Part shown: piece by piece, positions 5,530 through 6,105 of the stretch | Numbering within the stretch: the stretch's first letter is position 1 | Layout: each line of letters begins with the position of its first letter | From: Acidobacteriota bacterium | Lineage (GTDB): Bacteria; Acidobacteriota; Terriglobia; Terriglobales; Acidobacteriaceae | Direction of reading: 5' to 3' | Assembly: GCA_019247235.1 (NCBI GenBank) | Contig: JAFAPG010000512.1 | Span: forward strand, 1-6,105 | DNA: 6,105 bases | The notes under the pieces: generated by a model | What the model was told of the DNA's origin: nothing | Seen by the model: the letters and a program-made list of their open reading frames with translations, nothing else | Database searches by the model: none | Program-made: the position numbers and the translations under genes

Positions 5530-6105
5530 CTACCTGACGGTCTGTGTCGCCGAAGCCGACGTGCTGGCATTGAAATTTGTACTGCCGGCGTAGCGCGCCG
5601 TCAGCACCTTCGTACCCGATGCTGAGAAGTTAATCGAACAACTCCCTGTATGCGAGGACGACAGAGTGCCAGTGCAACTGCTACCGGAGCTCGAGGTCAC
5701 GCGTACCGACCCCGTAGGCCCGAGACCGGTTCCGGTCGCGCTAAAGCTAATCCTTACGGACTGACCTCGGGTCGAGGGATTCGGGGCTAGCCCGGTGATC
5801 GCAACCGTGCTATTCGCCTTACTGGCCCTGGTCGTCTGCGCCGGCGCGGTCGCAGCGGGGTAATGGGCATCGGCCGCCCAACTGGCATTTAAGGTACATG
5901 TGCCCGTTCCCGTGATCATAACCACGGTAGCGGAAGAATTTGCGGGTGTGCCGCTAACCCCGCTGACCGTGCAGACGTTCGCGGTCCCGGTGATTTGGGG
6001 CATAGTGCTTGCGTTCGTCGTAGCCGTTACAACAAAGCTGGCGTTATAGACGGCGGTTGCCGGAGCCCCTGTGAAGCTGACCGTAGGCCCCTGCTCAGTC
6101 GCGGC
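5530..6105 (-). CDS. Bacterial Ig-like repeat protein, C-terminal part (N-terminus beyond right edge)
   Basis: The frame is open from the right edge to a TAG at 5530-5532, giving 191 visible residues. An ATG at 6001-6003 lies inside a domain and is not the real start. The first visible unit (about residues 6-96 from the edge: PTVSF, TAVYNASFVVTATT, GTGTCTLNASWAADAHYPAA) resembles MBG-like Ig repeats. The second (about 97-190: STVAITGLAPNPSTRGQSV, PTGSVRV, SGSCSI, LTARYAGSTNFNASTSASAT) resembles group 3 bacterial Ig-like (Big_3) domains. Each has two Cys (45/70 and 144/156) at positions usual for these repeats. The protein ends in QTVR directly after the last domain, with no LPXTG, PEP-CTERM or IPTL sorting tail. 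Such proteins are usually long, Thr/Ser-rich secreted or surface adhesin-like proteins; the actual ligand is unknown. Coding call firm, subfamily by eye. Confidence 0.85.
   Translation of the reverse strand, partial: AATEQGPTVSFTGAPATAVYNASFVVTATTNASTMPQITGTANVCTVSGVSGTPANSSATVVMITGTGTCTLNASWAADAHYPAATAPAQTTRASKANSTVAITGLAPNPSTRGQSVRISFSATGTGLGPTGSVRVTSSSGSSCTGTLSSSHTGSCSINFSASGTKVLTARYAGSTNFNASTSASATQTVR

Noticed and set aside
1..6105. CRISPR array, insertion sequence, phage or defence module
   Set aside because: No regularly spaced repeats, transposase, integrase, nuclease or other defence-type motifs were found on either strand.

Overview
The window looks like a chromosomal segment of a soil-type bacterium, most likely an Acidobacteriota (Terriglobia-like) genome. 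This is inferred from the mix of gene families, since no phylogenetic marker is present. The families are an exported FecR-like/DUF6600 protein, a lipoprotein made of one ASH (choice-of-anchor D) domain plus one fibronectin type III domain, a secreted GH12-like glycosidase and a bacterial Ig-repeat protein. All are typical of large acidobacterial secretomes. Gene density is low, with five protein genes (two cut by the window edges) and one tRNA.

Layout. 1-853 (minus): 5' part of an exported FecR-like/DUF6600 protein, running off the left edge. 1061-1150 (plus): a complete tRNA-Ser(UGA) with encoded CCA. 1151-2297: about 1.15 kb without a convincing gene, holding several palindromes and short protein-like ORF fragments in different frames. 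2245-2326: an 18-bp operator-like palindrome, then a sigma-70-like promoter whose predicted start falls on the ATG of the next gene. 2334-3011 (plus): ASH-FN3 lipoprotein. 3012-3551: convergent intergenic region with a capped hairpin and a 47-nt all-purine GGAA tract. 3552-4505 (minus): secreted GH12-like glycoside hydrolase. 4646-5359 (minus): uridine/cytidine kinase with an extended C-terminus. 5421-5448: terminator-like hairpin. 5530-6105 (minus): C-terminal end of a repeat-rich Ig-like surface or secreted protein, running off the right edge.

How the genes relate. Four of the five proteins appear to be exported or surface-exposed. Only the kinase is cytoplasmic. Each gene is set off by at least 100 bp of spacer, so no operon is clearly visible. 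The kinase and GH12 genes point the same way with a 140-bp gap and could be co-transcribed, but they share no pathway. I see no defence system, CRISPR array, insertion sequence or phage module. The most unusual features are the possible leaderless promoter with its upstream palindrome, the altered residues around the GH12 nucleophile, and the gene-poor, palindrome-bearing stretch next to the tRNA.
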